Source: Yersinia pekkanenii
GTDB lineage: Bacteria > Pseudomonadota > Gammaproteobacteria > Enterobacterales > Enterobacteriaceae
NCBI RefSeq assembly: GCF_001152565.1
Contig: NZ_CQAZ01000021.1
Span: 17,506 to 81,505, forward strand
Reading direction: 5' to 3'
DNA: 64,000 nucleotides
Positions 48,199-57,748 of the stretch are shown piece after piece (positions within the stretch are counted from its first letter, which is position 1; each line of letters opens with the position of its first letter). The notes beneath the pieces were generated by a model. The model did not search any database. It had not been told where the DNA came from and was given only the letters and a program-made list of their open reading frames with translations. Position numbers and translations under genes: made by a program.

Positions 48199-49956
48199 AT
48201 GGCCTTTACGCTACGCCCGTATCAGCAAGAGGCCGTGGATGCCACCCTTGCTCATTTTCGCCGCCACGCCGAGCCGGCACTGATTGTGTTGCCCACCGGA
48301 GCAGGTAAAAGTTTGGTCATCGCCGAATTAGCGAAACTGGCCCGTGGGCGCGTTCTGGTACTGGCACATGTCAAAGAACTGGTGGCACAGAATCACGCCA
48401 AATACTGTGCCTATGGTTTAGAGGCCGATATCTTCGCCGCGGGGCTGCAACAGCGCCAAAGTGAGGGGAAAGTGGTATTTGGCAGCGTGCAGTCAGTGGC
48501 ACGCAATCTGGCACTGTTTGATAGCGCCTTTTCGCTGCTGATTATCGATGAATGCCATCGAATCAGCGACGAAGAGGACAGCCAATACCAGCAAATCATT
48601 CAGCATTTACGTCGCACCAATCCACGCCTGCGCCTATTGGGACTGACCGCAACCCCCTATCGTTTGGGCAAAGGCTGGATTTATCAATTCCACTATCACG
48701 GTATTACCCGTGGTGATGAGAAATCCCTGTTCCGCGACTGTATTTATGAATTACCCCTACGGTACATGATTAAGCACGGCTTCCTGGTGCCACCGGAGCG
48801 GCTGGATATGCCTGTTGTACAGTATGATTTCAGTCGCCTAACCAGCAACAGTGACGGGATGTTCCGTGCAGCGAATTTAGATCGTGAACTTAAGCAGCAA
48901 CAAAGGGTTACCCCACATATTGTTAGCCAGATCATTGAGTATGCGGCTGATCGTCGCGGCGTGATGATTTTTGCCGCCACGGTCGAACACGCCAAAGAAG
49001 TGTATGGCCTGCTACCCAAAGGCGAAGCGGCATTGGTGAGTGCCAACACACCTCCCGCCGAACGAGATGCCCTAATCTCAGCCTTTAAACAACAGCAATT
49101 ACGCTATCTGGTGAATGTAGCGGTGCTAACCACCGGCTTTGATGCCCCCCATGTAGATCTGATCGCTATTCTTCGCCCGACCGAATCGGTCAGTTTGTAC
49201 CAGCAAATTGTTGGTCGTGGCCTGCGGCTATCGCCGGGCAAAGAAGATTGCCTGATTCTGGACTATGCCGGTAATCCTCATGACCTGTTTACACCTGAAG
49301 TAGGTACCCGCAAACCCCACAGTGACAGCCAGCCGGTACAGGTATTTTGCCCGGATTGCGGCTTTGCCAATATGTTTTGGGGGAAATGTACCGAGTCTGG
49401 TGAAATTATTGAGCACTATGGCCGCCGCTGTCAGGGCTGGTTTGAAGATGATAATGGCGCGCGGGCGCAATGTGACTATCGTTTCCGCTTTAAATCCTGC
49501 CCCCATTGCGGGGCGGAAAATGATATTGCGGCCCGCCGCTGCCACCAGTGTCAGGAAGTTCTGGTCGATCCTGATGATATGCTAAAAGCGGCACTGAAAT
49601 TGAAAGATGCGCTGGTGCTGCGCTGTGGCGGTATGAGTCTGGAAACGGGCCAAGACGCCAAAGGGGAATGGCTGAAAATCACGTATTACGACGAAGATGG
49701 CACCAATACCAGTGAGCGCTTTCGCTTAACCACCGCCGCACAGCGCATGGCATTTGAGCAAATATTTCTGCGTCCCCACCAACGGGCACCGGGTGTCGCC
49801 CTGAAATGGCAAACAGCGGCGGATATCATCGCTCAGCAAGCACTGCTACGTTACCCTGATTTTGTCGTCGCCCGCCGTCGTGGGCAGTGGTGGCAAATCA
49901 GAGAAAAGGTATTTGATTATCAGGGGCGTTTCCGGCAGGCTGACTCCCTCGCCTGA
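48199..49956 (+). CDS. radD: DNA repair helicase-like ATPase RadD (YejH)
   Basis: A 585-aa superfamily-2 helicase-like ATPase involved in RecA-related repair and crosslink/double-strand break tolerance. Walker A LPTGAGKS (31-38), DECHR motif II, GLTAT motif III, and C-terminal motif VI in [12 protein letters not shown]. After the helicase core a zinc-finger segment (CPDCGF...C...[19 protein letters not shown]) is present. The length and position match E. coli YejH, immediately before rplY. Confidence 0.93.
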   Translation: MAFTLRPYQQEAVDATLAHFRRHAEPALIVLPTGAGKSLVIAELAKLARGRVLVLAHVKELVAQNHAKYCAYGLEADIFAAGLQQRQSEGKVVFGSVQSVARNLALFDSAFSLLIIDECHRISDEEDSQYQQIIQHLRRTNPRLRLLGLTATPYRLGKGWIYQFHYHGITRGDEKSLFRDCIYELPLRYMIKHGFLVPPERLDMPVVQYDFSRLTSNSDGMFRAANLDRELKQQQRVTPHIVSQIIEYAADRRGVMIFAATVEHAKEVYGLLPKGEAALVSANTPPAERDALISAFKQQQLRYLVNVAVLTTGFDAPHVDLIAILRPTESVSLYQQIVGRGLRLSPGKEDCLILDYAGNPHDLFTPEVGTRKPHSDSQPVQVFCPDCGFANMFWGKCTESGEIIEHYGRRCQGWFEDDNGARAQCDYRFRFKSCPHCGAENDIAARRCHQCQEVLVDPDDMLKAALKLKDALVLRCGGMSLETGQDAKGEWLKITYYDEDGTNTSERFRLTTAAQRMAFEQIFLRPHQRAPGVALKWQTAADIIAQQALLRYPDFVVARRRGQWWQIREKVFDYQGRFRQADSLA

Positions 49957-49989
49957 GCCGCATTCAGCCTGATATTTTCGCAGTTTTAT

Positions 49990-50117
49990 TTGCTGTCTGG
50001 TCGATATTTCGCTAGAATGCAGCCCGCTTTGCTCTGGGTTTACCCAATCAAAGCCGAGTATCGAACCTGTTGCTGGGTCGCCTGTAGCAGGGTAAATTTT
50101 CTTTAAGAGAAAACAAA
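49990..50117 (+). promoter_or_regulatory. rplY 5' leader
   Basis: Untranslated leader with the GCTGGGTCGCC.GTAGCAGGG stem-loop before the AAGAGA ribosome site. In E. coli L25 represses its own leader by mimicry of its 5S rRNA site; similarity here is inferred from position and potential folding. Confidence 0.45.
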
Positions 50118-50402
50118 ATGACCACTATCAAAGTAGAAGTACGTAACGACCAGGGTAAGGGTGCGAGCCGCCGCCTGCGTGTAGCAAATAAATTTCCGGC
50201 CATCATTTACGGTGGTTCAGAAGCCGCTATCTCTATTGCTCTTGACCATGACACCACCAAGAACCTTGAACTGAAACCGGGCTTTTATGATTCCGTACTG
50301 ACTCTGGTTGTTGACGGTAAAGAAACCAAAGTTAAAGTACAGGCTGTTCAGCGTCACGCTTTCAAGCCAAAACTGACTCATATCGACTTCGTTCGCGTTT
50401 AA
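50118..50402 (+). CDS. rplY: 50S ribosomal protein bL25
   Basis: A 94-aa short (enterobacterial) bL25 that binds 5S rRNA loop [21 protein letters not shown] and [16 protein letters not shown] are the family ends. It lacks the CTC extension found in other bacteria. It is monocistronic, with a strong terminator right after. Confidence 0.96.
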   Translation: MTTIKVEVRNDQGKGASRRLRVANKFPAIIYGGSEAAISIALDHDTTKNLELKPGFYDSVLTLVVDGKETKVKVQAVQRHAFKPKLTHIDFVRV

Positions 50403-50436
50403 TCGCATCGCTTTCGATATTCGGGACGCCGAAATA

Positions 50437-50464
50437 AAAAACGCCGCTGATGCGGCGTTTTTTA
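50437..50464. terminator. Bidirectional terminator between rplY and yejK
   Basis: ACGCCGC-TGAT-GCGGCGT with A tract before and T tract after. It serves both convergent genes. Confidence 0.88.
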
Positions 50465-50493
50465 TTGGCTGAATAAATTCACCGTGCCAACCG

Positions 50494-51498
50494 TTACTTC
50501 TTCCCCGAATTGCGCTGTAACTGGTCACGCAGATTGGGTGGCGTGCCTTTAATGGTCAGCGTATCGGTGGCGGCATCCCAGAAGATACGTTCCCCCAGCA
50601 GCAAGGCGTCAAAATTGATACTCAAGCCACCGCCACTGCCTGCAAATTTGGTCAACTGACGCAAGGTTCCACGATCCGCCGGGAAGCTCTCTTCCAGGGC
50701 ATAGCCCTGTTCAGTTGAGAATTGCTGGAAATCCTTTTCGCCCAATTTTGGCAGTTCCTGGGAAAGCGCCTGCAAAGCAATCTCTTCACCGGCCTGCAAC
50801 TGCTCATTACAATAGCTATAAACTTGCTGGCGGTATGCCTGACGCTCATTTTTGCCCAACTCAGCATCAGCACAGTAGTCGTCAACCGCCTGTAATAACC
50901 CACGGTTTTGCGCTTTGGTATCCAGCCCTTCTGCTGCAGACAGAAAATCCATAAAGAAGTCAGATACTTTACGCCCTACCCGCCCTTTCAGGAACGTCAG
51001 ATAACGGGTTGATTCCGGATTGTTTTCCCATTCAGTCAAATCAATGCGGGCGACAATATCAGCGCGATTAATATCGAGATAATGGGTCGAGCTCAGATCA
51101 AGCTGCTCGTTCACTCGCATGCTATTACAACTGCTCAGCACCGAGATCAACAAATACTCCACCGCCAGATAACGGTATTGGCAAAACAGCACCACACCAC
51201 CTTCAGCAAACGGATATTTGGCTAACTCATCACGTAAACGCCCAGTTGCTGCACGGCTAAAGCTGAGGAAGTCTTCATCACCCTTACGGCTTCGTTTCAG
51301 CGCATTAGCCAGCTCACTCTGCTCATTAAACAGCCCATAAGCTTTACTTTTGGCGCTGTAAACACGATGCAGCTCGGCCATCATTTCTTCAACTACAGCA
51401 TTGGCAGGTAACAGAGAATCGCGCAACACCACATCAAGCGTTTGTTCATCACGTTTGATAAGCTGATGTAAGGCTATCTGGTCGATATCCAGACTCAT
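50494..51498 (-). CDS. yejK: Nucleoid-associated protein YejK (NdpA)
   Basis: A 334-aa NA37/YejK-family protein associated with the nucleoid and topoisomerases. The start [20 protein letters not shown] and the C-terminal block [19 protein letters not shown] are the family ends. It is divergent from yejL. No nuclease motif is visible. Confidence 0.92.
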   Translation of the reverse strand: MSLDIDQIALHQLIKRDEQTLDVVLRDSLLPANAVVEEMMAELHRVYSAKSKAYGLFNEQSELANALKRSRKGDEDFLSFSRAATGRLRDELAKYPFAEGGVVLFCQYRYLAVEYLLISVLSSCNSMRVNEQLDLSSTHYLDINRADIVARIDLTEWENNPESTRYLTFLKGRVGRKVSDFFMDFLSAAEGLDTKAQNRGLLQAVDDYCADAELGKNERQAYRQQVYSYCNEQLQAGEEIALQALSQELPKLGEKDFQQFSTEQGYALEESFPADRGTLRQLTKFAGSGGGLSINFDALLLGERIFWDAATDTLTIKGTPPNLRDQLQRNSGKK

Positions 51499-51675
51499 GA
51501 TAAATACTCCTTTTGGCTAGGGGCGTATTCAATCACTGATGCCTGAGAGCTGCAACCCTAAAGCGATGACACCCCTCAATTAATGGCTAATGATTCTTAA
51601 TGCTATAAAATAGCGGAAAAGCGCGTCTCTATACGGTAAGATGTGGGACTTTGTCAGGTGTTGAGTACAATTTTT

Positions 51676-51903
51676 ATGCCACAATCATCCCGTTATAGCG
51701 ACGAACACGTTGAACAACTACTGTCTGAATTGGTCTGCGTACTGGAAAAACACCGTACCCCAACCGATCTTTCTTTGATGGTGTTGGGAAATATGGTAAC
51801 AAATCTGATCAATACCAGCATTGCTCCGGCGCAACGCAAAGTATTGGCACGTTCTTTCGCTGAAGCTCTTCAGGCTTCGGTACGTGAAGATAAAGCTCAT
51901 TAA
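51676..51903 (+). CDS. yejL: UPF0352 protein YejL
   Basis: A 75-aa small helical protein. The start [16 protein letters not shown] is preferred over an extended frame to 51643, which has no ribosome site. It is always found next to yejM and its function is unknown. Confidence 0.88.
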   Translation: MPQSSRYSDEHVEQLLSELVCVLEKHRTPTDLSLMVLGNMVTNLINTSIAPAQRKVLARSFAEALQASVREDKAH

Positions 51904-51930
51904 TTTATCGGCCAAGACTGCAATCTCAAT

Positions 51931-53724
51931 ATGGTGACAAATAGTCAGCGCTATCGTGAAAAAGTCTCCCAGATGATCAGCTGGGGGCACTGGTTCGCCC
52001 TGTTTAATATCCTGTTCAGCCTGGTGCTGGGTAGCCGCTATCTGTTTGTCTCTGATTGGCCCTCATCGCTACTTGGCCGTGTCTATGCTCTGGTCAGTTG
52101 GCTCGGGCATTTTAGTTTTATTGTTTTTGCCGCCTACTTGTTGGTGATATTCCCACTCACCTTTGTGGTGATGTCACAACGGCTACTGCGTTTTCTTTCC
52201 GCCGCCTTTGCCACCGCGGGCTTAACCCTGCTTTTGGTTGATACCGAGGTTTTCACTCGTTTCCATTTACACCTTAATTCTGTGGTATGGGAATTAGTGG
52301 TTAACCCGGATCAAACCGAACTGGCGCGCGACTGGCAATTAATGTTTATTGCCGTACCGATCATTTTTCTGATCGAGATGCTAGTGGGCACCTGGGCTTG
52401 GCAAAAACTGCGTAGCCTTAACCGGCAGCGCTTTGTTAAGCCATTGGTTGTTGTCTTTATTTCTGCATTCTTTGCTTCTCATCTGCTTTATATTTGGGCC
52501 GATGCCAATTTCTACCGCCCAATCAGTATGCAGCGAGCCAATCTACCGCTCTCCTATCCGATGACTGCCCGTAAGTTCCTTGAGAAACACGGCTTACTTG
52601 ATCAACAGGAGTATCAACGTCGGTTGGTGGAGCAAGGCAATCCGGATGCATTGGCAGTTGAATATCCGCTCAACCCAATTACCTTCAGCGATAAAGGCAG
52701 TGGTTATAACCTGCTATTAATTGTGGTTGACGGTATTCGTGTCAGTAGCCTGCAAAAAGACATGCCTACATTGGCAGAGTTTGGCCGTTCAAATATTCAG
52801 TTTGATCAACACTACAGTTCGGGCAACCGTCAGGATACTGGCTTGTTTGGTCTATTTTATGGTATTTCGCCTACCTATTTAGACGGTATTCTCTCTGCGC
52901 GTAAACCGTCTGCATTTATTACCGCATTGAGCGCGCAGGGTTATCAATTTGGCCTGTTCTCATCTGATGGCTTTGAATCGCCACTCTACCGTCAGGCGCT
53001 GTTAACTGATTTCACCTTACCTGCACCGGCAGAGCAAACGGACCGAGAGACTACGGCACAATGGCAACAATGGCTATCGACACTAAAAAGCAATGCCCCA
53101 TGGTTCTCGTACATTAACTTGAACGGGGCGGCTGAAGCACAAGACCCGGTCACCGGGCAGAAAGTTGCATTACCGGCTAACTTTATCCACAACTATCAGG
53201 CAGGCGCAAAAGATGTGGATCAACAGATCGCGACTATTCTGGAGACCCTGAAACAGCGCGGCCAGCTCGATAAAACCGTGGTTATTATTACTGCGGCCCA
53301 TGGCATCGAGTTTAATGATAGTGGCAATAATAACTGGGGTGCAGGCAGCAGCTTTAACCGTCAACAGCTCCAAGTGCCATTAGCAGTCCACTGGCCGGGT
53401 ACACCAGCGCAGGCCGTGAATAAGCTGACCAATCATGAAGACATCATGACGACACTGATGCAACGGTTGTTACATGTAAAAACTGCATCAGAAGATTATT
53501 CGCAAGGGGAAGATTTGTTCGCTGCACAGCGTAACAATAACTGGGTGGCGACGGGCGACAATGGCATGCTGGTTATTACTACGCCAACACAAACGATTGT
53601 ATTAGATAATAACGGTAAATATCGGACTTATGATGCACAAGGCAATGAAATCAAAGATGAAAAGCCTCAGTTGCCACTGTTGCTGCAAGTGCTGACAGAT
53701 ATAAAACGATTTATTGCGAATTAG
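51931..53724 (+). CDS. yejM: Inner-membrane lipid-A regulator YejM (PbgA)
   Basis: A 597-aa essential membrane protein. Five N-terminal TM helices (to about residue 190) are followed by a linker and a periplasmic sulfatase/alkaline-phosphatase-fold domain. It lacks clear catalytic metal ligands as in the family, consistent with a sensor rather than a hydrolase. YejM monitors periplasmic LPS and restrains LapB, so controlling FtsH degradation of LpxC. It starts 27 bp after yejL. The lpxT pseudogene earlier in the window is the other lipid-A-related locus. Confidence 0.93.
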   Translation: MVTNSQRYREKVSQMISWGHWFALFNILFSLVLGSRYLFVSDWPSSLLGRVYALVSWLGHFSFIVFAAYLLVIFPLTFVVMSQRLLRFLSAAFATAGLTLLLVDTEVFTRFHLHLNSVVWELVVNPDQTELARDWQLMFIAVPIIFLIEMLVGTWAWQKLRSLNRQRFVKPLVVVFISAFFASHLLYIWADANFYRPISMQRANLPLSYPMTARKFLEKHGLLDQQEYQRRLVEQGNPDALAVEYPLNPITFSDKGSGYNLLLIVVDGIRVSSLQKDMPTLAEFGRSNIQFDQHYSSGNRQDTGLFGLFYGISPTYLDGILSARKPSAFITALSAQGYQFGLFSSDGFESPLYRQALLTDFTLPAPAEQTDRETTAQWQQWLSTLKSNAPWFSYINLNGAAEAQDPVTGQKVALPANFIHNYQAGAKDVDQQIATILETLKQRGQLDKTVVIITAAHGIEFNDSGNNNWGAGSSFNRQQLQVPLAVHWPGTPAQAVNKLTNHEDIMTTLMQRLLHVKTASEDYSQGEDLFAAQRNNNWVATGDNGMLVITTPTQTIVLDNNGKYRTYDAQGNEIKDEKPQLPLLLQVLTDIKRFIAN

Positions 53725-53820
53725 CTCTAAAAACAGCCCTTAGAGCGTACAAAAAGCAGACAATAACTTTGCCAAGTCTTGCATTAATAACAATAAAATG
53801 TAGTATAAACATCGCAGCAT

Positions 53821-53897
53821 CGGCATGTAGCGCAGCTTGGTAGCGCACCGTCATGGGGTGTCGGGGGTCGAAGGTTCAAATCCTTTCATGCCGACCA
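53821..53897 (+). tRNA. proL: tRNA-Pro (anticodon GGG)
   Basis: A 77-nt gene. Acceptor CGGCATG pairs with CATGCCG, anticodon loop ATGGGGT, T-loop TTCAAAT, encoded ACCA end. It is nearly identical to E. coli proL and sits, as there, after yejM. Its 3' end abuts the prophage remnant, as expected for a tRNA attachment site. Confidence 0.95.
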
Positions 53898-53910
53898 AAA
53901 TACCTCAAGA

Positions 53911-53938
53911 AAACCAATCCGTTAGGGTTGGTTTTTTT
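53911..53938 (+). terminator. tRNA-Pro terminator
   Basis: AACCAATCC / GGGTTGGTT stem with TTTTTTT, just 3' of the tRNA. Confidence 0.85.
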
Positions 53939-54260
53939 GTTTGTGGGATTTGGCTGGTGTGGCTGTGGTGTGAAACCGTTACCCGCACCTGGCCAGCCAG
54001 GTAATCATGAACAGACCGGGCCATTGTTACTCTGGCGCTACTGGCCACTCGATATCAGGAGCAGTGCCAACATCATCGCCACCACCTCAATATACATCCC
54101 TGCCCCATCATCATATGCGCGACTTATCGCCGGAATTACTGTCTTTAAATTAAACGATCGTTTTAAACGATCAATAAGCTCGTATTGATCTGTGTAACCA
54201 ATTTGAATATTTAGCGTTCAACTCCTACCCTATCGCCATAACTTAAAAGGACGATCACAT
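53939..54260. other. Short intergenic stretch with tail-fibre-assembly remnant
   Basis: Contains only the tfa C-terminal relic (next entry) and decayed sequence; no intact gene. Confidence 0.5.
54027..54090 (-). pseudogene. Tail fibre assembly (tfa) C-terminal relic
   Basis: Minus-strand codons end TAPDIEWPVAPE, the C-terminal signature of caudovirus tail fibre assembly proteins. The same motif ends the fragment at 63412. The rest of the gene is gone. Confidence 0.6.
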
Positions 54261-54461
54261 ATGAAATGGAACATTATCTCTGGCAATGAAGCGCACTTTT
54301 CCAATGCGCCCGAGTGGGCTATAAAATTAATATTAGTAGATGGGAGCACGGCGTGGTGGGATGGTCAAAGTAAACTTATTGATAGTCCTGTAGTTGTTCC
54401 CCCTTGCCTCTTCGAGTATGAAGAAGAATTTAAACTTATCGCAGAACGTAAAGCCTGCTGA
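54261..54461 (+). CDS. Small hypothetical protein (prophage region)
   Basis: A 66-aa frame, ATG after AAAAGGACG, start MKWNIISGNEAHFSNAPEW, soluble and acidic toward the end (EYEEEFKLIAE). It is convergent with the decayed phage gene beside it. I do not recognise a family; a phage moron or host-like gene is possible. Confidence 0.4.
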   Translation: MKWNIISGNEAHFSNAPEWAIKLILVDGSTAWWDGQSKLIDSPVVVPPCLFEYEEEFKLIAERKAC

Positions 54462-54462
54462 T

Positions 54463-54663
54463 TATTCAGGCTCATCGGTCCCAACAGTCGGTACGTAAGT
54501 GGGAGCAGCAATAAGTTCCCGCATCGACTCCGGAAAGCTATGATAGTAATCATGCCATCGTTTATCACTGTATTCTACATGTCCAATCCTCCGGTGAAAA
54601 TTCACCACAACCCCACGCTATTATTTTCTGTTCTGTATTATCTTCAAACGCGACACTAGCCAT
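54463..54663 (-). pseudogene. Frameshifted phage tail-fibre-linked gene
   Basis: From the ATG at 54663 (perfect AGGAG before it) frame 1 gives MASVAFEDNTEQKIIAWG... to a TGA after 32 codons. A second frame continues as GHVEYSDKRWHDYYHSFPES and ends PTYVPTVGTDEPE at 54463. The single small gene following a tail-fibre fragment is a typical phage arrangement. One frameshift inactivates it. Confidence 0.5.
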
Positions 54664-54674
54664 ATATTTATCTC

Positions 54675-55139
54675 CTAGAAAGTATACCCACTGACTACCA
54701 TGGCATATGCATATGAAGTACCAGTCCCGGTTATTGTTATATACACCGAAGCGATGTTATTAAATATAGTACACCACGCCGTACCACAAACTAATGCCGT
54801 GCTTGATTGAAATCTAATTCGTCCATTCGCATTCGTATTTTGTGGCGAGGTAGTCACTGTTGTATTACCAGACCCCCCAATGTTCGCGGAAGATTCACAC
54901 AATACAGACAACGAGTTAGCCGGAATTATCCCCGTCATGTCTACTTTTTGCCCTGTCGCTGATGTGGACCCACTTATCGCCGGATAAGATGTTATTGTTA
55001 CTGTCCTATCAACTTGATATCCGAAAGCAAAAGCGCTTGCGGATATACGGCGAACACTGATTAAGGCTGATGCAGTGTACCCCGCAGGTAGTGTTACTCC
55101 GCATATTTCCGGCGCTACCGATCCGCCGATGCTTACAGC
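54675..55139 (-). pseudogene. Phage tail-fibre-like C-terminal fragment
   Basis: The frame is open for 154 codons without a start, directly after the endolysin fragment's TGA. It is Ser/Thr/Gly-rich with low-complexity repeats such as ISGSTSATGQKVD and ends GTSYAYAMVVSGYTF, typical of tail-fibre or structural C-termini. The lack of a start and the abrupt junction show a large deletion of head and tail genes. Confidence 0.55.
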
Positions 55140-55708
55140 TCATGCGGGATATTCTTTATGTGGTAGTTGGAAGTGAGGCCCGTCTTTCAGTCACCGCCCC
55201 ACTCAATCGGAACGCCAATATCTTTGGACGCCTGTTTGAATGCGCTGGCTATCTGTTCGTAGTATTTCCATTCCCACGATCCGGCAGATGTGGGGTAAGC
55301 AAACACATCAATAGCGTGTCCGGTCAAGTGGCGGCTGTTCATCGTCTGACTTTTACCGCTGGCTACCAGCTCCTTTTGCCGTTCTACTGGGCGGAGACCT
55401 TCGATAACACCAAAATCAACTGCTGACAGCTCAAGGGCGCATCGAACCAGATAAACAGCACAGAATGCCCAATATATAGTGAACACGGAGATTCCCGTAC
55501 TCAAAAAGTCTAAAGCCTGCCTCTGTGTTAACAGCCAAAAAGAAGAACCTATACCTACTATTAGGATGCTTAGCAGTTTGTACCCATTTTCTTTATTCAG
55601 TGCATTTGATTGGTAAATTTCTCGGATGCAATCTTCGCCCTATTTTTCCAGAAAGTTTACCAATTCATCATCAGCATCCAGAAAATAATCATCAGCCAAC
55701 TTTTTCAT
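55140..55708 (-). pseudogene. Endolysin (peptidase M15) remnant fused to a membrane-protein fragment
   Basis: The M15 peptidase core ALELSAVDFGVIEGLRPVER, SRHLTGHAIDVFA and IEWGGD is intact to 55187. There a small deletion shifts the frame; the tail KDGPHFQLPHKEYPA resumes in another frame and ends at TGA 55140. Upstream the same frame continues into a two-TM segment (about SILIVGIGSSFWLL and VFTIYWAFCAVYLV), back to an ATG at 55708, interrupted by an amber codon at 55640. Normal endolysins start just before VARRALEL, so this is a deletion fusion. It is a non-functional lambdoid lysis-cassette relic. Confidence 0.6.
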
Positions 55709-55851
55709 AACTATGATCTCGTCGGCATTGCAATGGGAGGATTTTACCTTAATGCTTTCAGTGTAACATCTGCGCATTCACCACATTCGGCTGGGTACTG
55801 TTTCACAACGATTGGATTAACCAACCCAGTACCCATGCGAATGTAGAAATG

Positions 55852-55881
55852 AAAAAGCCCAACCAGTTAGGGCTGGGCTTT
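55852..55881. terminator. Terminator overlapping the small hydrophobic gene
   Basis: AAGCCCAACC / GGGCTGGGCTT stem with A/T flanks; on the minus strand it ends the 34-codon gene's transcript. Confidence 0.7.
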
Positions 55882-55971
55882 GAAATATAGTGTTGTGATA
55901 GCTAGTTCCACGGGAAGAACGACTGAGCCAACAATCACTATAAAAGCAACTATCACAACAGAGAAGCGCAT
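55867..55971 (-). CDS. 34-residue hydrophobic peptide, candidate type I toxin
   Basis: Frame MRFSVVIVAFIVIVGSVV... with one strong TM helix and a short polar tail ending FKAQP. GGAA lies 8 nt before the ATG. The coding RNA contains an 11-nt perfectly complementary pair (55950-55960 with 55891-55901) that joins the start region to the 3' end, and its own terminator overlaps the stop. These are the architectural features of hok-like type I toxin mRNAs. There is no sequence family I can name. It lies in the prophage remnant. Confidence 0.45.
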   Translation of the reverse strand: MRFSVVIVAFIVIVGSVVLPVELAITTLYFKAQP

Positions 55972-56109
55972 CAGGCAATTTCCGTAAGGAGACGCCGATA
56001 GTGCAATCAACAACACCTGATGCACTTTTCTCTTGGAACTCACTTAAGAAAGCAGGCTGGACATCTCAGGGTATCCCGTCATCGACTTAAACCCAGCCTA
56101 TCCATTATT

Positions 56110-56186
56110 TGGTCCGCCATCGAGGACTTGAACCACGTACCTTCAGCTTAGAAAGCTGTTGCTCTTTCCGGATGAGCTAATGGCGG
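56110..56186 (-). tRNA. Phage-type tRNA-Arg (anticodon TCT)
   Basis: A 77-nt cloverleaf. Acceptor CCGCCAT/ATGGCGG, D-arm AGCTC...GAGC, anticodon loop TTTCTAA (TCT, reads AGA), T-loop TTCAAGT, encoded ACCA end. The anticodon stem has one end mismatch and the T-stem one U-U pair, so it may be partly decayed. Similar AGA tRNAs lie between Q and the lysis genes of lambdoid phages. Confidence 0.8.
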
Positions 56187-56420
56187 TTAGGGTGTGCATT
56201 CTACCATCAATTAATAAACATATTATCAACAGGGTTATTTTTCAGATAATTCAGACATTACTCACCCCTTCCAGTGAAGTAAATCTACCAATGTGCTGAC
56301 CGCATACCCTAAAAACGACAAAGCCCCGCGATATTCGAGGCCTTTTTTAAGGGTGTAAGCTACGTGACTAAGTAACCACTCTTAACGCAATAAAGGGTAA
56401 GATTCGTAACGAATAGCTTT

Positions 56421-56819
56421 TTATTCAGTTTTCCCACTATTATATTTAGTTGTCCATTCATCCATTTCTAATTTTACTCCCGCCATAAGCAGGCAGGCAT
56501 CAACAAAAGTTTCCGCTATCATAAGTTTTAGTCTGACCTTCCCCTCAGAACATTTCTGATGTCGGGCAATAGCCGACTTCGAAATACCTTTTTTGTAGTG
56601 CTGCACAATCAGGTCATAATCCTCTTCACGCGCGACCTTCTTAAGTCGCCCTACCGCCGCATCCACCAGCAGCCCATCATCATCACAACAAGATTCTTTA
56701 CGACTGGCGGTCACTGGCAATAACCCCTTAAATCCCGCCGCGATAGATGAATAATCGGTACCGGAATTATCGCGCGCCCAAACGCCCCAGCGGGCCAAAA
56801 CTAAAGAAAGGTCTCTCAT
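56421..56819 (-). CDS. Phage late antitermination protein Q
   Basis: A 132-aa protein with the Phage_antitermQ look: start MRDLSLVLARWGVWARDNSG, DDDGLLVDAAVGRLK and an HTH-like YKKGISKSAIARHQKCSEGK. It would let RNA polymerase pass terminators of the late operon. The frame is intact; the start overlaps the stop of the DUF968 relic, as in intact prophages. The downstream late genes are decayed, so it is probably inert. Start at 56819 rather than 56897, which reads back into the DUF968 relic. Confidence 0.7.
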   Translation of the reverse strand: MRDLSLVLARWGVWARDNSGTDYSSIAAGFKGLLPVTASRKESCCDDDGLLVDAAVGRLKKVAREEDYDLIVQHYKKGISKSAIARHQKCSEGKVRLKLMIAETFVDACLLMAGVKLEMDEWTTKYNSGKTE

Positions 56820-57358
56820 GCTAAAGCCCCTATACCGATCGAACGATCCATAAAACGAAATAACAGAACTATCTGGCTGCCATATTCTTCTTCCCATGCG
56901 CGCTGGTTGTCATGCAATTTGTCATGGCAGGTACGACACCACGGGAATGTGAACAAGTCATGAGCCTTAGTTGCTGTCCGATGATATGGTGAGGGTCACA
57001 GCCACCGTTACCACACCCGCAGCAAGGCTGCGATTTCACCCATTGCAGGTATTTCCGGTTCTCCCACTGCCGCAGTTTTGGCCTAAGCATAAAACCTGCT
57101 GGTGGTTCGGCATCGACCTTTAAGGCCCCGCAAGTCCTGAGTTGGGATATTTAGCTTTGTGCTCATTATGTTCCCGTAGTCAGGCTCATTCAGTGTAAAA
57201 GGACTGGTTTTGATAAAAGCTAATATATGTCGGCAGTATTGATGCTCACCGCGCAACTTCTCAACGGCGCGAACAGCATACCCACAGATGGCCTCATATC
57301 TCTTTCTGGCATTCCTTTGGCTTGACCCGTAGAGTGCCAAAATGCAAAAAGCGTTCAC
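56816..57358 (-). pseudogene. DUF968/YdfU-like HNH-type phage protein, frameshifted
   Basis: Blocks in three frames. One is RKRYEAICGYAVRAVEKLRG to LNIPTQDLRGLK. The second is MLRPKLRQWENRKYLQWVK with CCGCG and DPHHIIG (metal and HNH site). The third is KAHDLFTFPWCRTCHDKLHD to FRFMDRSIGIGALA, ending in TGA overlapping Q's start. Read together they make one DUF968-type protein with frameshifts near 57120 and 56980. The N-terminus may be truncated. Identification of the family is from memory. Confidence 0.6.
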
Positions 57359-57748
57359 ATGAAAGTGGCTTTAATACTGCTGTGAATTTACCATTTAAAT
57401 ATTGCGCGATAGTAGTAACATTAAGCATTATATTGTCAATATGTAATAAGCGTAATAATTAAAATAGTGTTAGTTAATTATATAAAAAATCATCTTGTTT
57501 GGTTAGTGTATTTCCCCCATTTTTAGTTTAAAATAATATTTACTTATTGTTAGTTATTTCTTTAGTGAAGGTATGATTAATTTATATTGCTTGATGTATA
57601 TATCCATAGTCCATTTTTAATTGAGAAATTATTTCTCGCATGATTATTTTTATTGGTTAGCGTTTTTCCATGTGAGCCACCTGGTGGCTATAGTTAAGGT
57701 GGTTTTTATTGATTAAAGTGTTTTTTTGACGAGTCAGGAGTTTATTTT
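57359..57748. other. AT-rich upstream region of the PAS/LuxR regulator
   Basis: 390 bp, strongly AT-rich, no gene. It contains the 15-bp palindrome at 57675-57689 as the only notable dyad. H-NS-type silencing would be expected for such composition (inference). Confidence 0.5.
57675..57689. promoter_or_regulatory. Palindrome upstream of the LuxR-type gene
   Basis: AGCCACC-T-GGTGGCT, 7-bp perfect arms. It is 60 bp before the regulator's ATG, a candidate site for autoregulation. Confidence 0.4.

Noticed and set aside
55525..55846. Plus-strand frames opposite the membrane/endolysin relic
   Set aside because: They lie antisense to the M15/membrane fragment that has consistent family sequence on the minus strand.
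56001..56090. Plus-strand 29-codon frame from GTG with AAGGAG upstream
   Set aside because: GTG start, no family, and it overlaps an inverted repeat with the candidate toxin leader; could be regulatory but not supported as a gene.
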